A DNA stretch of 64,000 nt from JASGCL01 sp965262775 (GTDB lineage: Bacteria > Pseudomonadota > Alphaproteobacteria > JASGCL01), in contig CBDHFT010000006.1 of assembly GCA_965262775.1 (NCBI GenBank), positions 248,001-312,000 of the forward strand, given 5' to 3'. The notes under the pieces were generated by a model. The model made no database searches and was not told the DNA's origin. It saw nothing but the letters and a program-made list of their open reading frames with translations. A program made the translations under genes and the position numbers. This document shows positions 8,588-16,808 of the stretch, piece after piece. Within the stretch, counting starts at the first letter, position 1; every line of letters begins with the position of its first letter.

Positions 8588-9184
8588 ATGAGTCTATTGC
8601 TGGAATTATTTCCAACATTTTTATTTATCGGGGTTTACGCCTTTACCAGCGCCAGCATTTTTAAGGCCACGCTTGCAGGCATGGTATCCAGCACGGTTGC
8701 AACCTTAGCCTATTATGGATTTTTCAAACGCATCACAACTTTGCAAATGGTTTTGCTTTTGATGCTTCTCATCTTGGGCGGCTTAACCATTTATTTTGAA
8801 ACGCCGCGCTTCATCCAATTGTTGCCAACCATCATTTATTTTACCTTTGCCACCGCGGTTATTTTATCGATGTATAATAAAAAACCCATCTTGCGTATTA
8901 TGTTTGGCCGCCAATTTATAAAAAATCAAAAGAAGATTAAAGAAATAAATTTGTGGGATGATATGAGCTATCATTTTGCTGGTTTTTTAACTTTTCTGTC
9001 GGGGCTTAATTTGTTCATTATGTTTTTTGCCAGCACCAATGTTTGGGTTTATTCCAAATTTATATTTTTTATTATGTTCCTTATTTTTATCATATGGGAA
9101 TTGCGCTGGGCCTATAAAAAAATTAGCCCACGCTCATCCTTTATCAAATGGTTGAAGCATTTTTTTATCAAGCAATATCGTTAA
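8588..9184 (+). CDS. yciB: YciB/IspA family inner-membrane septation protein
   Basis: A polytopic membrane protein of 198 residues in the intracellular septation protein A (YciB) family, associated with cell-envelope and division functions. Visible family features are an N-terminal MSLLLELFPTFLFIGVYAF helix, the segment INLWDDMSYHFAGFLTFLSGLNL (compare W-x-x-L-x-x-x-W-x-x-F in YciB), and a basic C-terminus. I start it at the ATG at 8588; an upstream in-frame start at 8525 would add a polar extension that does not fit the family. There is no good Shine-Dalgarno. The 3' end overlaps the convergent recO by 17 bp. Confidence 0.8.
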   Translation: MSLLLELFPTFLFIGVYAFTSASIFKATLAGMVSSTVATLAYYGFFKRITTLQMVLLLMLLILGGLTIYFETPRFIQLLPTIIYFTFATAVILSMYNKKPILRIMFGRQFIKNQKKIKEINLWDDMSYHFAGFLTFLSGLNLFIMFFASTNVWVYSKFIFFIMFLIFIIWELRWAYKKISPRSSFIKWLKHFFIKQYR

Positions 9185-9905
9185 TCAATTGTTGTCGCGC
9201 CGCGGGCAAGCCCGTTTTTTTTAGCGAAATAAATAATCTTTCTAAGAAATAACCTAGTAATTGCAGGGCTTGCAATTTGCATTGCCGCGTCGCGCGCTGT
9301 TCACCATCAAGCAAGAATGATGGCAGGGGGAGGAAGGGCTCCCCCCGTTTGCTCGCGCTTGTCAAATAATCGCCGCGACTTTGGTTAAGCAAAATAACTT
9401 CTTGGGCATGGTCCAGGTTAAACCCATAACCCAAATGCGATAGTAAATTATATTCAAATCGGCAGTAAGTCGAAAGGTAATCATCATCGCCTGTTTTATC
9501 GGATGGCGCGGTTGGCGAATGCGATGGTTCGGTTCTAAAATATTCCAACAGGTTTAGGCTATCGTGATAGAGGCTTACCATCGGCATGCGTTCGGGCAAC
9601 AGGGTGGTCAGCAACACCAAGGCCGATTCAAAGGCACGTAATTTTTTGGCAGAAAAAGATAGGGCATAACCGCCAAAGGGTTCGATAAGTTCGGTGCGCC
9701 ATTCCCCCAAATGTTCTTCCAACCTTGCTTGCCATTTTACTTTGAGCAAATTGCCGCGTTGAAATTGCGTGCTGTTGGATTTGGAACGGGTGTAGCGATG
9801 GATGCCCGTGCACAGCCCATGGTCCTTGGTAAAGATAAAAAGTCGCAGCGAGCGTTCTTGAAAATTGATGGAGCGGGTAATGAACCCTTCGTCTTGCCAT
9901 TGCAT
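9168..9905 (-). CDS. recO: DNA repair protein RecO
   Basis: RecO mediates RecA loading onto SSB-coated single strands with RecF/RecR. The 245-residue protein has the family start MQWQDEGFITRS (OB-fold with ...RSLRLFIFTKDHGLCTG, about 1-80) and a helical C-terminal domain with the YCRFEYNLLSHLGYGFNLD motif (about 140-165), which corresponds to the RFEL-LLxxLGYxLDLxxC motif of the family. No zinc-binding cysteine set is evident, as in many alphaproteobacterial RecO proteins. Its stop codon lies inside the end of the opposing yciB gene. Confidence 0.92.
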   Translation of the reverse strand: MQWQDEGFITRSINFQERSLRLFIFTKDHGLCTGIHRYTRSKSNSTQFQRGNLLKVKWQARLEEHLGEWRTELIEPFGGYALSFSAKKLRAFESALVLLTTLLPERMPMVSLYHDSLNLLEYFRTEPSHSPTAPSDKTGDDDYLSTYCRFEYNLLSHLGYGFNLDHAQEVILLNQSRGDYLTSASKRGEPFLPLPSFLLDGEQRATRQCKLQALQLLGYFLERLFISLKKTGLPAARQQLINDIA

Positions 9906-10011
9906 TTTTTTACGATATATTGATTCGTTGTTCTTACCAATTGCATAAATCGAATCCAGCGTTTATAAAAAAATATAAAAATGAAAGGCAAAGAATTGCT
10001 ACAATAGTTTG

Positions 10012-10039
10012 TTGACATTTTTGCTATCCTTGATATAAT
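10012..10039 (+). promoter_or_regulatory. Strong sigma70-type promoter far upstream of the CNNM-family gene
   Basis: A perfect TTGACA at 10012-10017 and a perfect TATAAT at 10034-10039 with a 16-bp spacer. It is the best consensus promoter in the window together with the one before the giant repeat gene. The nearest downstream start codon is at 10366, which leaves a leader of about 320 nt. Confidence 0.8.
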
Positions 10040-10365
10040 GGCTTAATTTTATTTTAGGGGTTTATAATTTATTTGCATTTTACATGTCGCGCAATATTTA
10101 TGGTGGGTTTTGCCTGCAATATAATTAACAACCGCGTCGCCATCGTTTCCATATTCTGACAAACATCATGATGTTGATTCATATAATAAATTCATAAACT
10201 GCCTTTTTTGTAATATATCATGCCTGACCCCCTCCAGAGATTTTTTTCTCACCTTTTTTTTATTATTTGCTGTTCTGTTTTTATTGCTCGCCGTGGCGGG
10301 CAGGGGGCGCAACATAACCGCGCCATGCAAACGCTGGCTGGGATTGATGGGGGAGTAGGGATATA
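10040..10365 (+). other. Long leader (about 320 nt) upstream of the CNNM-family gene
   Basis: This stretch without a gene holds an exact 14-bp palindrome (AACATCATGATGTT, 10162-10175), T-rich tracts around 10233-10261, and a GC-rich segment just before the start codon. A possible 14-codon ORF begins at 10084 but has no ribosome binding site. I recognise no known riboswitch or small RNA. It may be an untranslated leader with regulatory structure, or the source of a small RNA. Confidence 0.4.
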
Positions 10366-11667
10366 ATGGAAGCATTGACCATGTACTTGCCACAAATGAT
10401 ATGGCTGGTTGGATTGTTGTTATTGTCGGCCTGTTTTTCCATGGCGGAAACCGCCATTGCTTCGGCGTCATTACCGCGCATGGTGGCGATAAGGCATGAA
10501 AAAAAATCGCGCAGCGCGGCGCATGCGGTGCTTATTTTAAAAAACAAAGAACGATGGATAACCGTCATGTTGCTTTGCAATAATTTGCTGAATGTTTTCT
10601 TATCGGCTTATTTTACTTATTTCATGACCAGCCTTTATGGGGTGAAGGGGTTGGCGGTGGCGACGATTATTATCAGCGTGGTGGTGGTAGTATTCGGGGA
10701 GGTCATACCAAAAAATATTGCTATTTACCTCGCCGACAAAATTGTGCTCACCTTTGCTTACCCATTGATATTCGTTGGTTATATAACGCGACCCCTGACA
10801 TGGTTGATGGATGGTATAAGCAGGTTGGTTATTTTATTATTTGGTTTTAAAAAAGATGGCGCCAGCGAAGCCGATAGGGAGTTGCGAGGCGTCATAGAAA
10901 TGCAACAAAAAGACGGCACGGTGGAAAAGCATGAAAAAATGATGTTGCGTTCGATTCTTGATTTGGCCGACAATGCGTTGGATAGTGCCATGACTCATCG
11001 CAATTCGGTGGAAATGATATCAACCGATTGGTCGCCCAAAAAAATCCGCGATGCTATCATGGCTTCGCGCTATAACCATATTCCGCTTTATCAAGACGAC
11101 CCCGATAAAATTATTGGCGTATTTGATACCAAAAAATTGTTGAAGACCGAAAGCTGGCAACATAGTTTAAGTAAAAAACAATTGATTAAGTTGGTAAGCA
11201 AGGCGTGGTTCGTTCCTATTTCGACGACGCTGGCTCATCAGTTGCAAGCCTTTCGCCAGCAGGGCAAACATTTCGCCATTGTCATCGACGAATATGGCAT
11301 ATTCAAAGGCGTGGTAACGTTAGAAGATATTTTGGGAGAGATTGTGGGCGAGATTGAAGATACTGACAAAAGGAAGAAAGACATAGTGCGCACGGCAGAG
11401 GGGGCGGTGATAGTCAAGGGCACGGTGACGGTGCGGAATTTGAATCGCGAATATGGTTGGGATTTGCCCGAGGAGGGAATCAACACGGTGGCGGGTTTGT
11501 TGCTGCGCGAGGCAAAAATTGTCCCCGAGGTTGGCATGGGTATTACAGCTTTCGGCTTTCATTTTGTGGTGTTGGAATTAGAAAAACAGCAGATAAAAAG
11601 AATAAAAATCCGCAAATTAAAAATAAAAAAACCAAAATCCAAAATCCGACTTTTGTCGATGATGTAG
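10366..11667 (+). CDS. CNNM/CorC (HlyC) family membrane protein with CBS pair
   Basis: Predicted divalent-cation (Mg2+/Co2+) transporter or efflux-associated protein. The 433 residues hold an N-terminal CNNM (DUF21) membrane domain (about 1-190) with the family sequence SACFSMAETAIASAS and VFGEVIPKN, a CBS-domain pair (about 200-330, including HIPLYQDDPDKIIGVF and FAIVIDEYGIFKGVVTLEDILGE written here in two parts), and a C-terminal CorC_HlyC domain (about 345-420) containing GINTVAGLLL. A GGGAG/AGGG-rich stretch precedes the ATG. Older annotations call this family hemolysins; no haemolytic role is implied. Confidence 0.88.
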   Translation: MEALTMYLPQMIWLVGLLLLSACFSMAETAIASASLPRMVAIRHEKKSRSAAHAVLILKNKERWITVMLLCNNLLNVFLSAYFTYFMTSLYGVKGLAVATIIISVVVVVFGEVIPKNIAIYLADKIVLTFAYPLIFVGYITRPLTWLMDGISRLVILLFGFKKDGASEADRELRGVIEMQQKDGTVEKHEKMMLRSILDLADNALDSAMTHRNSVEMISTDWSPKKIRDAIMASRYNHIPLYQDDPDKIIGVFDTKKLLKTESWQHSLSKKQLIKLVSKAWFVPISTTLAHQLQAFRQQGKHFAIVIDEYGIFKGVVTLEDILGEIVGEIEDTDKRKKDIVRTAEGAVIVKGTVTVRNLNREYGWDLPEEGINTVAGLLLREAKIVPEVGMGITAFGFHFVVLELEKQQIKRIKIRKLKIKKPKSKIRLLSMM

Positions 11668-11689
11668 GCTATGCTAAGGTGATAATATA

Positions 11690-12268
11690 ATGACTCAAGA
11701 CGTATCGCCAGACAACATGATGCCCGCGGTAACGGCGCGGCGCGAAATTTATCATACGCGGCGTATCGAAGCGGCGGGTTTTAAACGCGATGATGGTTTG
11801 TGGGATATCGAGGCCTGGTTAAAAGATACCAAGGGTTATGATTTCGAAAATTTTGACCGTGGAAAAATTTTGGCGGGCCACCCCCTCCATGAAATGCGTT
11901 TGCGCTTAACATTAAATGATAACATGATGATTGTCGCCGCGCACGCGGTTACCAACGCCGCCCCTTATCGCATTTGCCCTGACATCACGCCCGATTATTT
12001 TAAAAAATTGGTGGGGGTGCCGATTGCGGCTGGCTTTTCAAAAAAAGTAAAGATGCTGTTCGGTGGGGTGGCGGGTTGCACGCACCTGACCGATATGTTG
12101 CCCATCATGGCCACCGTGGCTTATCAAACCATCGCCACCGCAAAATTGCGCGATGCGGGCCAGGTGCAGCGGCAGAGCGAAACACTGGCCCCGTTGGTTA
12201 ATACTTGCCATGGATTTGCCGAAAACAAAATGGTGGTGCAACATTATAAAGAGGCCTGGAAAAAATAA
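11690..12268 (+). CDS. DUF2889 family protein
   Basis: A 192-residue soluble protein of the DUF2889 family, recognised by the start R-R-E-I-Y-H-T-R-R-I-E-A-A-G-F-KRDDGLWDIEAWL, the segment LRLTLNDNMMIVAA, and GVAGCTHLTDMLPIMATVAYQTI. Members are widespread in proteobacteria and have no established function. The gene starts 22 bp after the CNNM gene and overlaps folA by one base (TAATG), so translation of the two is probably coupled. The link to folate metabolism is positional only. Confidence 0.75.
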   Translation: MTQDVSPDNMMPAVTARREIYHTRRIEAAGFKRDDGLWDIEAWLKDTKGYDFENFDRGKILAGHPLHEMRLRLTLNDNMMIVAAHAVTNAAPYRICPDITPDYFKKLVGVPIAAGFSKKVKMLFGGVAGCTHLTDMLPIMATVAYQTIATAKLRDAGQVQRQSETLAPLVNTCHGFAENKMVVQHYKEAWKK

Positions 12269-12891
12269 TGACGCAGGATACTACGTCAGCAAAAATTTCG
12301 CTGGTCTTCGCTTTTGCTTATCACCAAGCCAAAAAAATTATTGGCGATAGAGACGGACTGCTATGGCACCTCGCCGAGGATCTCAAGAATTTTAAAAAAA
12401 TAACCCTGGGGAATGTTGTGAAACATGATGCAGGGGCGGTGGCAGGCGAACCTGGCGCGACACCCGCCGTCATCATGGGACGTAAAACATGGGATAGTTT
12501 GCCGCGCAAACCCTTGCCCCATCGCCACAATATAATTATTAGTCGGCAAAAAAACCTACCCTTGCCCGAAGGGGCATATTTGTTTTCAGATATGGAGGAA
12601 GCCATAGCCCATTGCCGAACCAAGCGATGGACGACCGCGGTGATTGGCGGGGCGCAGATATTTGCCGAGGCTTACCCGCTGGCTGATATTATCTATGCCA
12701 CCGAATTATTGGGCGAAAATATATTGAATCGCCAACCCGTCGAGCCCTGTTATTTGGAGATTCCCTACGAACAAGATTATAAGTTGGTTGAGGAAGTTCA
12801 TTTTCCTCAGGCGGCGATACCCTTTACCGTGAGGGAATATCATCGCAAAGATTCGCAATTTGCGCCGCAGGTAAAAAAATTATTAGGTTAA
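12268..12891 (+). CDS. folA: Dihydrofolate reductase
   Basis: Reduces dihydrofolate to tetrahydrofolate with NADPH. Family signatures are present: DRDGLLWHLAEDLKNFKKIT (compare G-x-LPW-x-x-x-D-x-x-x-F-x-x-x-T), VIMGRKTWDSLP, NIIISRQ, and VIGGAQIFAEAYPLADIIYATEL. The usual Asp/Glu proton donor of the active site falls at the LAEDLKNF position. At 207 residues it is about 40 longer than typical DHFR; an insertion of about 18 residues (VVKHDAGAVAGEPGATP) lies just before the MGRKTW strand, and the C-terminus is also extended. No thymidylate synthase gene is adjacent, so it is separated from its usual thyA partner. Confidence 0.92.
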   Translation: MTQDTTSAKISLVFAFAYHQAKKIIGDRDGLLWHLAEDLKNFKKITLGNVVKHDAGAVAGEPGATPAVIMGRKTWDSLPRKPLPHRHNIIISRQKNLPLPEGAYLFSDMEEAIAHCRTKRWTTAVIGGAQIFAEAYPLADIIYATELLGENILNRQPVEPCYLEIPYEQDYKLVEEVHFPQAAIPFTVREYHRKDSQFAPQVKKLLG

Positions 12892-12911
12892 TTCCTAGCA
12901 CCCCAAGCAAA

Positions 12912-13586
12912 TTATTTGTCGCGGATTTTTTTTATCAAGGCTGGCAATAACGCCAACAAACCCAAACCCGTGAAGGCCAACAAAATATTGGGGGAGATTA
13001 AACCCGATAAGGACGAAATATTACCAAGTTCTTTACCAAGGTTGGCGAAGATGAAACTGGCGGGGGCAATACCCAACAGGGTGGTTATAAAAAATACCGA
13101 AACCGAAACATTGCAAAATGCCGCAACGATATTGACCAAAAAAAATGGAAAGGCGGGAACCAAACGCAAAAATAACAATCCCGACCATTGGTTTTTTTCC
13201 AATTCGACAGCAATTTTATTGTAAAGCCCTTTTGATTGCGCGGCTTTTTTTCTTAAATTTTCGCCCAGCGATGTTTTGGCAACCCAAAAAAGAATGGTCG
13301 CGCCGCATGTTGCGCCCAACACCGTCAATGTGCCGCCGAGCCAAGCACCAAAGAAAAACCCCGAGCTTAAAGTTAAGAGGCTAGCCGTGGGCAAGCCCAA
13401 GGCAACTATCACCATGTAAATGAATAAGAAACCAAATATTGCCAAGAAAAAATGCTCATGAATAAAACCATCGATGACACCTTTTTTTTCTTGTAATAAT
13501 TCCAGCGACAAACCATAATGTTTGATAAGATAAAAACCAAACAGCGAAGCCGTTAATAACACCAGTAGGGGGAGTATCTTTTTCAT
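12912..13586 (-). CDS. TVP38/TMEM64 (DedA-like) family membrane protein
   Basis: A 224-residue protein with an N-terminal transmembrane helix and a central SNARE-associated/VTT domain (about 60-190). Typical motifs are LPTASLLTLSSGFFFGAWLGGTL split by the conserved G-F-x-F-G core, the sequence GATCGATILFWVAKTSLGE, and LLFLRLVPAFPFFLVNIVAA, where the R-L-x-P-x-x-P-F/N pattern is the family hallmark. Related proteins act in membrane lipid movement and homeostasis, but the substrate here is unknown. Its start overlaps the stop of the ABC ATPase gene (TAATG), so the two are coupled. Confidence 0.85.
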   Translation of the reverse strand: MKKILPLLVLLTASLFGFYLIKHYGLSLELLQEKKGVIDGFIHEHFFLAIFGFLFIYMVIVALGLPTASLLTLSSGFFFGAWLGGTLTVLGATCGATILFWVAKTSLGENLRKKAAQSKGLYNKIAVELEKNQWSGLLFLRLVPAFPFFLVNIVAAFCNVSVSVFFITTLLGIAPASFIFANLGKELGNISSLSGLISPNILLAFTGLGLLALLPALIKKIRDK

Positions 13587-14293
13587 TAGGAAAGCAAACT
13601 ACCCGTCAAAAATTTCTTTTGCAAGGCGTTTTGCGGCTTGTTAAAAAAGTCGTTATTTTTTTGGCAAGTCACCACCATGCCTTTATTCATCAGGGCGATA
13701 TCATCGGCCAGACGTTTTGCCTGGTTAAGGTCGTGGCTGACAAAAATAATTCTTATGCCCTTGGCCAATTCTTGGCGCACCAAATTTTCAAACTGCGCCG
13801 TGGCTTCATGGTCAAGGTGCGCCGTTGGCTCATCCATCAACAGCAGGGCGGGATTAATAATCAGCGCGCGCGCCATGGCCAAACGTTGCTGTTCGCCACC
13901 CGATAGCGAACTGGCGCGTTGCTGACGCAGGTGGGTTAGGTTGCAATCAATCAGCAATTGCTCGGCGCGTTGCATTTCCTTGTCGGTTAGGCCGCGCCCC
14001 ATGATGCGATGCAAAGAATTGCTCAGCGGAAATATTAAATTTTGCCATACCGAACGGTTGAGGAAAACCGGGCGTTGGAAAACAAAACTAACATTTTTTG
14101 GTTTTTGCGCAATTTGAGCAAAGCCAGCTTGGGGTTTTATCAAACCATCGATGATATTTAATAATATTGTTTTGCCCGCACCGTTGGGGCCCAACAGAAA
14201 AAGACAATTGGTAACGGGCAAGGTGGCGTTAAGGTTATTAAAAATAACATTGCCGCCAAGCGTCAGGGATAGGTTTTTAATTTTTAATTGCAT
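13586..14293 (-). CDS. ABC transporter ATP-binding protein (tungstate/TupC-like)
   Basis: ATPase component of an importer whose permease is encoded immediately upstream. About 235 residues from the ATG at 14293: Walker A GPNGAGKTI, signature LSGGEQQRLAMARAL, Walker B LLLMDEPTAHLD and switch VSHDLNQA are all intact. I prefer the 14293 ATG to the TTG at 14311 because the protein then begins MQLKIKNLSLTLGG, a normal ABC start. It overlaps the permease gene by 17 bp. The tungstate or molybdate assignment comes from the permease relationship; the ATPase itself is not diagnostic. Confidence 0.85.
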   Translation of the reverse strand: MQLKIKNLSLTLGGNVIFNNLNATLPVTNCLFLLGPNGAGKTILLNIIDGLIKPQAGFAQIAQKPKNVSFVFQRPVFLNRSVWQNLIFPLSNSLHRIMGRGLTDKEMQRAEQLLIDCNLTHLRQQRASSLSGGEQQRLAMARALIINPALLLMDEPTAHLDHEATAQFENLVRQELAKGIRIIFVSHDLNQAKRLADDIALMNKGMVVTCQKNNDFFNKPQNALQKKFLTGSLLS

Positions 14294-14933
14294 CTTGTAA
14301 TACAAAAACAATGGTGTTGAGGATAAGGGCGACGGCCAATAAAACCGCCCCCATGGCCAGGGCGATATAAAAATTTCCTTGGCTTATTTGCAATGAAATG
14401 TCGGTGGTTAGAACGCGGGTTTGCCCCTGTATATTACCGCCGACAATGGCGACCGCACCAATAGCCGACAGGGCGCGCGAAAAACCATTGGCAAGCATGG
14501 TAAGAATTTGAATGCGGCCTTCAAAAATAATAGTCAGTGCAGATAACCATTTGCTTTTTTTGAGCGATTTGAACAGCAGTCGATATTTTTCATAAACCTG
14601 GGATATTTGTTGTTGGCTGGTAAAAATAACGAATGGCAAAACCAAAATACTTTGCGCCATAACCATCGCGGTCGGACTAAAAAGCCAATTTAACCAACCA
14701 AGCGGCCCAACATGCGACAGCAACAAAAAAACCAACAGACCAATAACCACCGAAGGGAAAGCAAGGAAGCTGCTCACCGCCAACAACAATAATTTCTTGC
14801 CGCGGAAACTATTCATACCGATAAGCAGCCCCATTGGAAAGCCAACAATAAAGGCGATAGCTATGCTATAAAAAGCTACCCAAAAACTTAAATAAATAAC
14901 ATGATAAAATTCTAATTCGGTAAGGGGATTCAT
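14277..14933 (-). CDS. ABC transporter permease (tungstate/TupB-like)
   Basis: A permease of about 218 residues with five or six transmembrane helices. The start MNPLTELEFYHVIYLSFWVAF and the core GRIQILTMLANGFSRALSAIGAVAIVGGNI (given here only as landmarks within 15 and 10 residues of each end) resemble TupB of tungstate importers, where the segment F-x-R-x-x-x-E-x-G-x-x-x-x-x-G-G-N-I is conserved. The ATG at 14933 is chosen over a TTG at 14969, whose TTGACA bases could instead be a -35 element (TAGAAC 17 bp downstream). No TupA-like binding-protein gene is present in the window. Confidence 0.78.
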   Translation of the reverse strand: MNPLTELEFYHVIYLSFWVAFYSIAIAFIVGFPMGLLIGMNSFRGKKLLLLAVSSFLAFPSVVIGLLVFLLLSHVGPLGWLNWLFSPTAMVMAQSILVLPFVIFTSQQQISQVYEKYRLLFKSLKKSKWLSALTIIFEGRIQILTMLANGFSRALSAIGAVAIVGGNIQGQTRVLTTDISLQISQGNFYIALAMGAVLLAVALILNTIVFVLQDAIKN

Positions 14934-15008
14934 GATGCAAGTTCTATTACAACCATCATTTATTGTCAAACCAAGTGCAGGAGATTTTTTATTGAGAAGG
15001 TCAGGTAT

Positions 15009-15800
15009 TTATGCCACGAAACATAAAAAATTGTCGTCCGACATGTCAGGGGCAAATTGGTAATTATCGATGGTAAAGTTTTTTATATCTGCCAGGCTTA
15101 TTTTTTTATGGGTTGCCATATGTTTGATAATGGCCGACGCCAATAACCCGCGATATTTTTTTATCATCATGCCAGGGCTCTGCCACGCGCCGTTTTTCTT
15201 CATTTTGAAATCGGTCGTGACAAAATGGGCGGGCAATTTTTTGGCGGCAATCACCGATGAATATTCATGAGAGGCACAGTTAACAATCATCTCCTTTTCA
15301 TCTTGCAAGTGATTGGTAATTTTTTCTTGCCAAAACTGATATAGGTTTTTTGCGCCGTCAATGGGCAAAACCGTTCCCATTTCCATACGATAAGGTTGGA
15401 TAAGGTCGAATGGTTTTAACAAACCATAAAGCCCCGATAAAATATACAAATGATTGGCCGCAACCTGTTGCTCGGCGTTGTTCCATGCGGTTGGGTTTAA
15501 CCCTTGGAAAGTATCACCCGCGAAGGTAAAAACCGCGGGCGTGCCGATATGTGGGTTGGGTTGAAAAGATAAAAAACGGTCGCGGTTTTCCACCGCCAAT
15601 TTGTCCGAAATAGCCATCTTGTCGGCTAAGAATTTTTTTAAATCGCTCGGTTTTTTGGTTTGTAATTCTTTAACAATCTGCAGTGCTTCTTTAAAAAAAA
15701 TGGGCTGTTTTTGCGATGACTTGGGCAAGGGATGTGTGGCGCGTGCCGTTATTTGGTTCGCCGTGTATAGTTTTTTGGCGGGCGAGATAATAACCAACAT
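15009..15800 (-). CDS. yaaA: YaaA family peroxide-stress protein (DUF328)
   Basis: A 263-residue member of the UPF0246/YaaA family. The start MLVIISPAKKL is the family signature, and LSGLYGLLKPFDLIQPYRMEMG and VNCASHEYSSVI are conserved blocks. In E. coli YaaA lowers free intracellular iron and limits Fenton damage during peroxide stress; it has a DNA-binding fold. Here it follows the M23 peptidase gene with a 2-bp gap on the same strand. The catalase and OxyR-like gene at the left end would fit the same stress response, but no shared regulatory site was seen. Confidence 0.92.
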   Translation of the reverse strand: MLVIISPAKKLYTANQITARATHPLPKSSQKQPIFFKEALQIVKELQTKKPSDLKKFLADKMAISDKLAVENRDRFLSFQPNPHIGTPAVFTFAGDTFQGLNPTAWNNAEQQVAANHLYILSGLYGLLKPFDLIQPYRMEMGTVLPIDGAKNLYQFWQEKITNHLQDEKEMIVNCASHEYSSVIAAKKLPAHFVTTDFKMKKNGAWQSPGMMIKKYRGLLASAIIKHMATHKKISLADIKNFTIDNYQFAPDMSDDNFLCFVA

Positions 15801-15802
15801 AG

Positions 15803-16774
15803 TTAATTTTTTGCCAGATCGGTATTTTTTGGTAAAAGCTGGGCATTAAATTTTTTGCCATACCAATTGACTTGCCAATGCAAATGGGGGGCGGTGGTGC
15901 GACCGCTGTTGCCCGACATGGCGATGACCTGGCCTTGCTTTACAATATCTCCCTCCTTCACTTGAAAATGGTCCAGGTGCATAAAAATGGATTGCACCCC
16001 TATGCCATGGTCAATAACCATGATGTTGCCTGGCATGAAAAATTTTTGTGCCAAAACAACTTTGCCAGATTGGGGCGCGAGCACGGGGGTGCCAATTTTC
16101 AACGCCAGGTCCACCCCATAATGCGGGGTGCGTGGTTCACCATTAAGAATACGCTGGCTGCCATAGACGCCGCTGATGCGCGCCTCGGCTGGCCAAATAA
16201 ATGTTTGCAGGGGCGAGAAATTGGTTTCGTCGCTGGTTTTACGCAACTCAACAATCTGTTTATTTTGTGAATTGATGAGGGCCACCTGCTCAACATTGGG
16301 GTTGACATATTGGTTGTTTAACCCCGTCAGGCTTTGAATATCATAAACCGATTTTTGTATTTGAAATTTTTTGATTATCTTGCTGTTGTCGGTTAGGACA
16401 AATGTTATTTCTTGCTCCAGCGAATCTTCACGGTCGAAGGCAATAAAAAATTGGCGGGGAGTTTTTTTTGTTTCATCGCCAGGCGATAAAGAAAGTTCGC
16501 GCCCGCCATAGATAACCGATATCACATTGTCTTTTGCATTTTTATCGGGCGACAGCGGTGGCACGCGGCCAATCATAAAACCGCCCTGTTGCAATTTACC
16601 GCGCACAAAAAATTCGGGGTGCACCGCGGGGGTGGGGCTGGTCGCAACCTGGTTGCCGAGTTTGGCGGGGGCAACCGCGGTTTGTTCCTGGCCATAGGCC
16701 AACGAATGAAAAAAAGATCCTAAAAAAAGGAGGCTGATAAAATAATATCTTACAGGGCGATTCATGTGTTTCAT
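15803..16774 (-). CDS. M23 family (LytM-type) metallopeptidase
   Basis: A periplasmic peptidoglycan endopeptidase of 323 residues. The signal peptide occupies about residues 1-30 (hydrophobic FISLLFLGSFFHSLAYG). An N-terminal domain (about 50-190) contains the conserved VRGKLQQGGFMIG and is followed by the catalytic LytM domain (about 195-315). The zinc ligands are present: H-x3-D in HYGVD and the H-x-H in APHLHWQVN, with the other active-site His in FMHLDHF. The enzyme therefore looks active rather than an EnvC-like activator. Two ATGs three codons apart (16774, 16765) are both possible starts. It is 35 bp downstream of xseA. Confidence 0.9.
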   Translation of the reverse strand: MKHMNRPVRYYFISLLFLGSFFHSLAYGQEQTAVAPAKLGNQVATSPTPAVHPEFFVRGKLQQGGFMIGRVPPLSPDKNAKDNVISVIYGGRELSLSPGDETKKTPRQFFIAFDREDSLEQEITFVLTDNSKIIKKFQIQKSVYDIQSLTGLNNQYVNPNVEQVALINSQNKQIVELRKTSDETNFSPLQTFIWPAEARISGVYGSQRILNGEPRTPHYGVDLALKIGTPVLAPQSGKVVLAQKFFMPGNIMVIDHGIGVQSIFMHLDHFQVKEGDIVKQGQVIAMSGNSGRTTAPHLHWQVNWYGKKFNAQLLPKNTDLAKN

Positions 16775-16808
16775 TTTTACGCTTTTTTTACCTAAGACGC
16801 AAGATGCC

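Noticed and set aside
10166..10580. Minus-strand frames of about 100 codons over the CNNM leader
   Set aside because: They extend into the CNNM coding region in antisense and show no family-like sequence or ribosome binding site.
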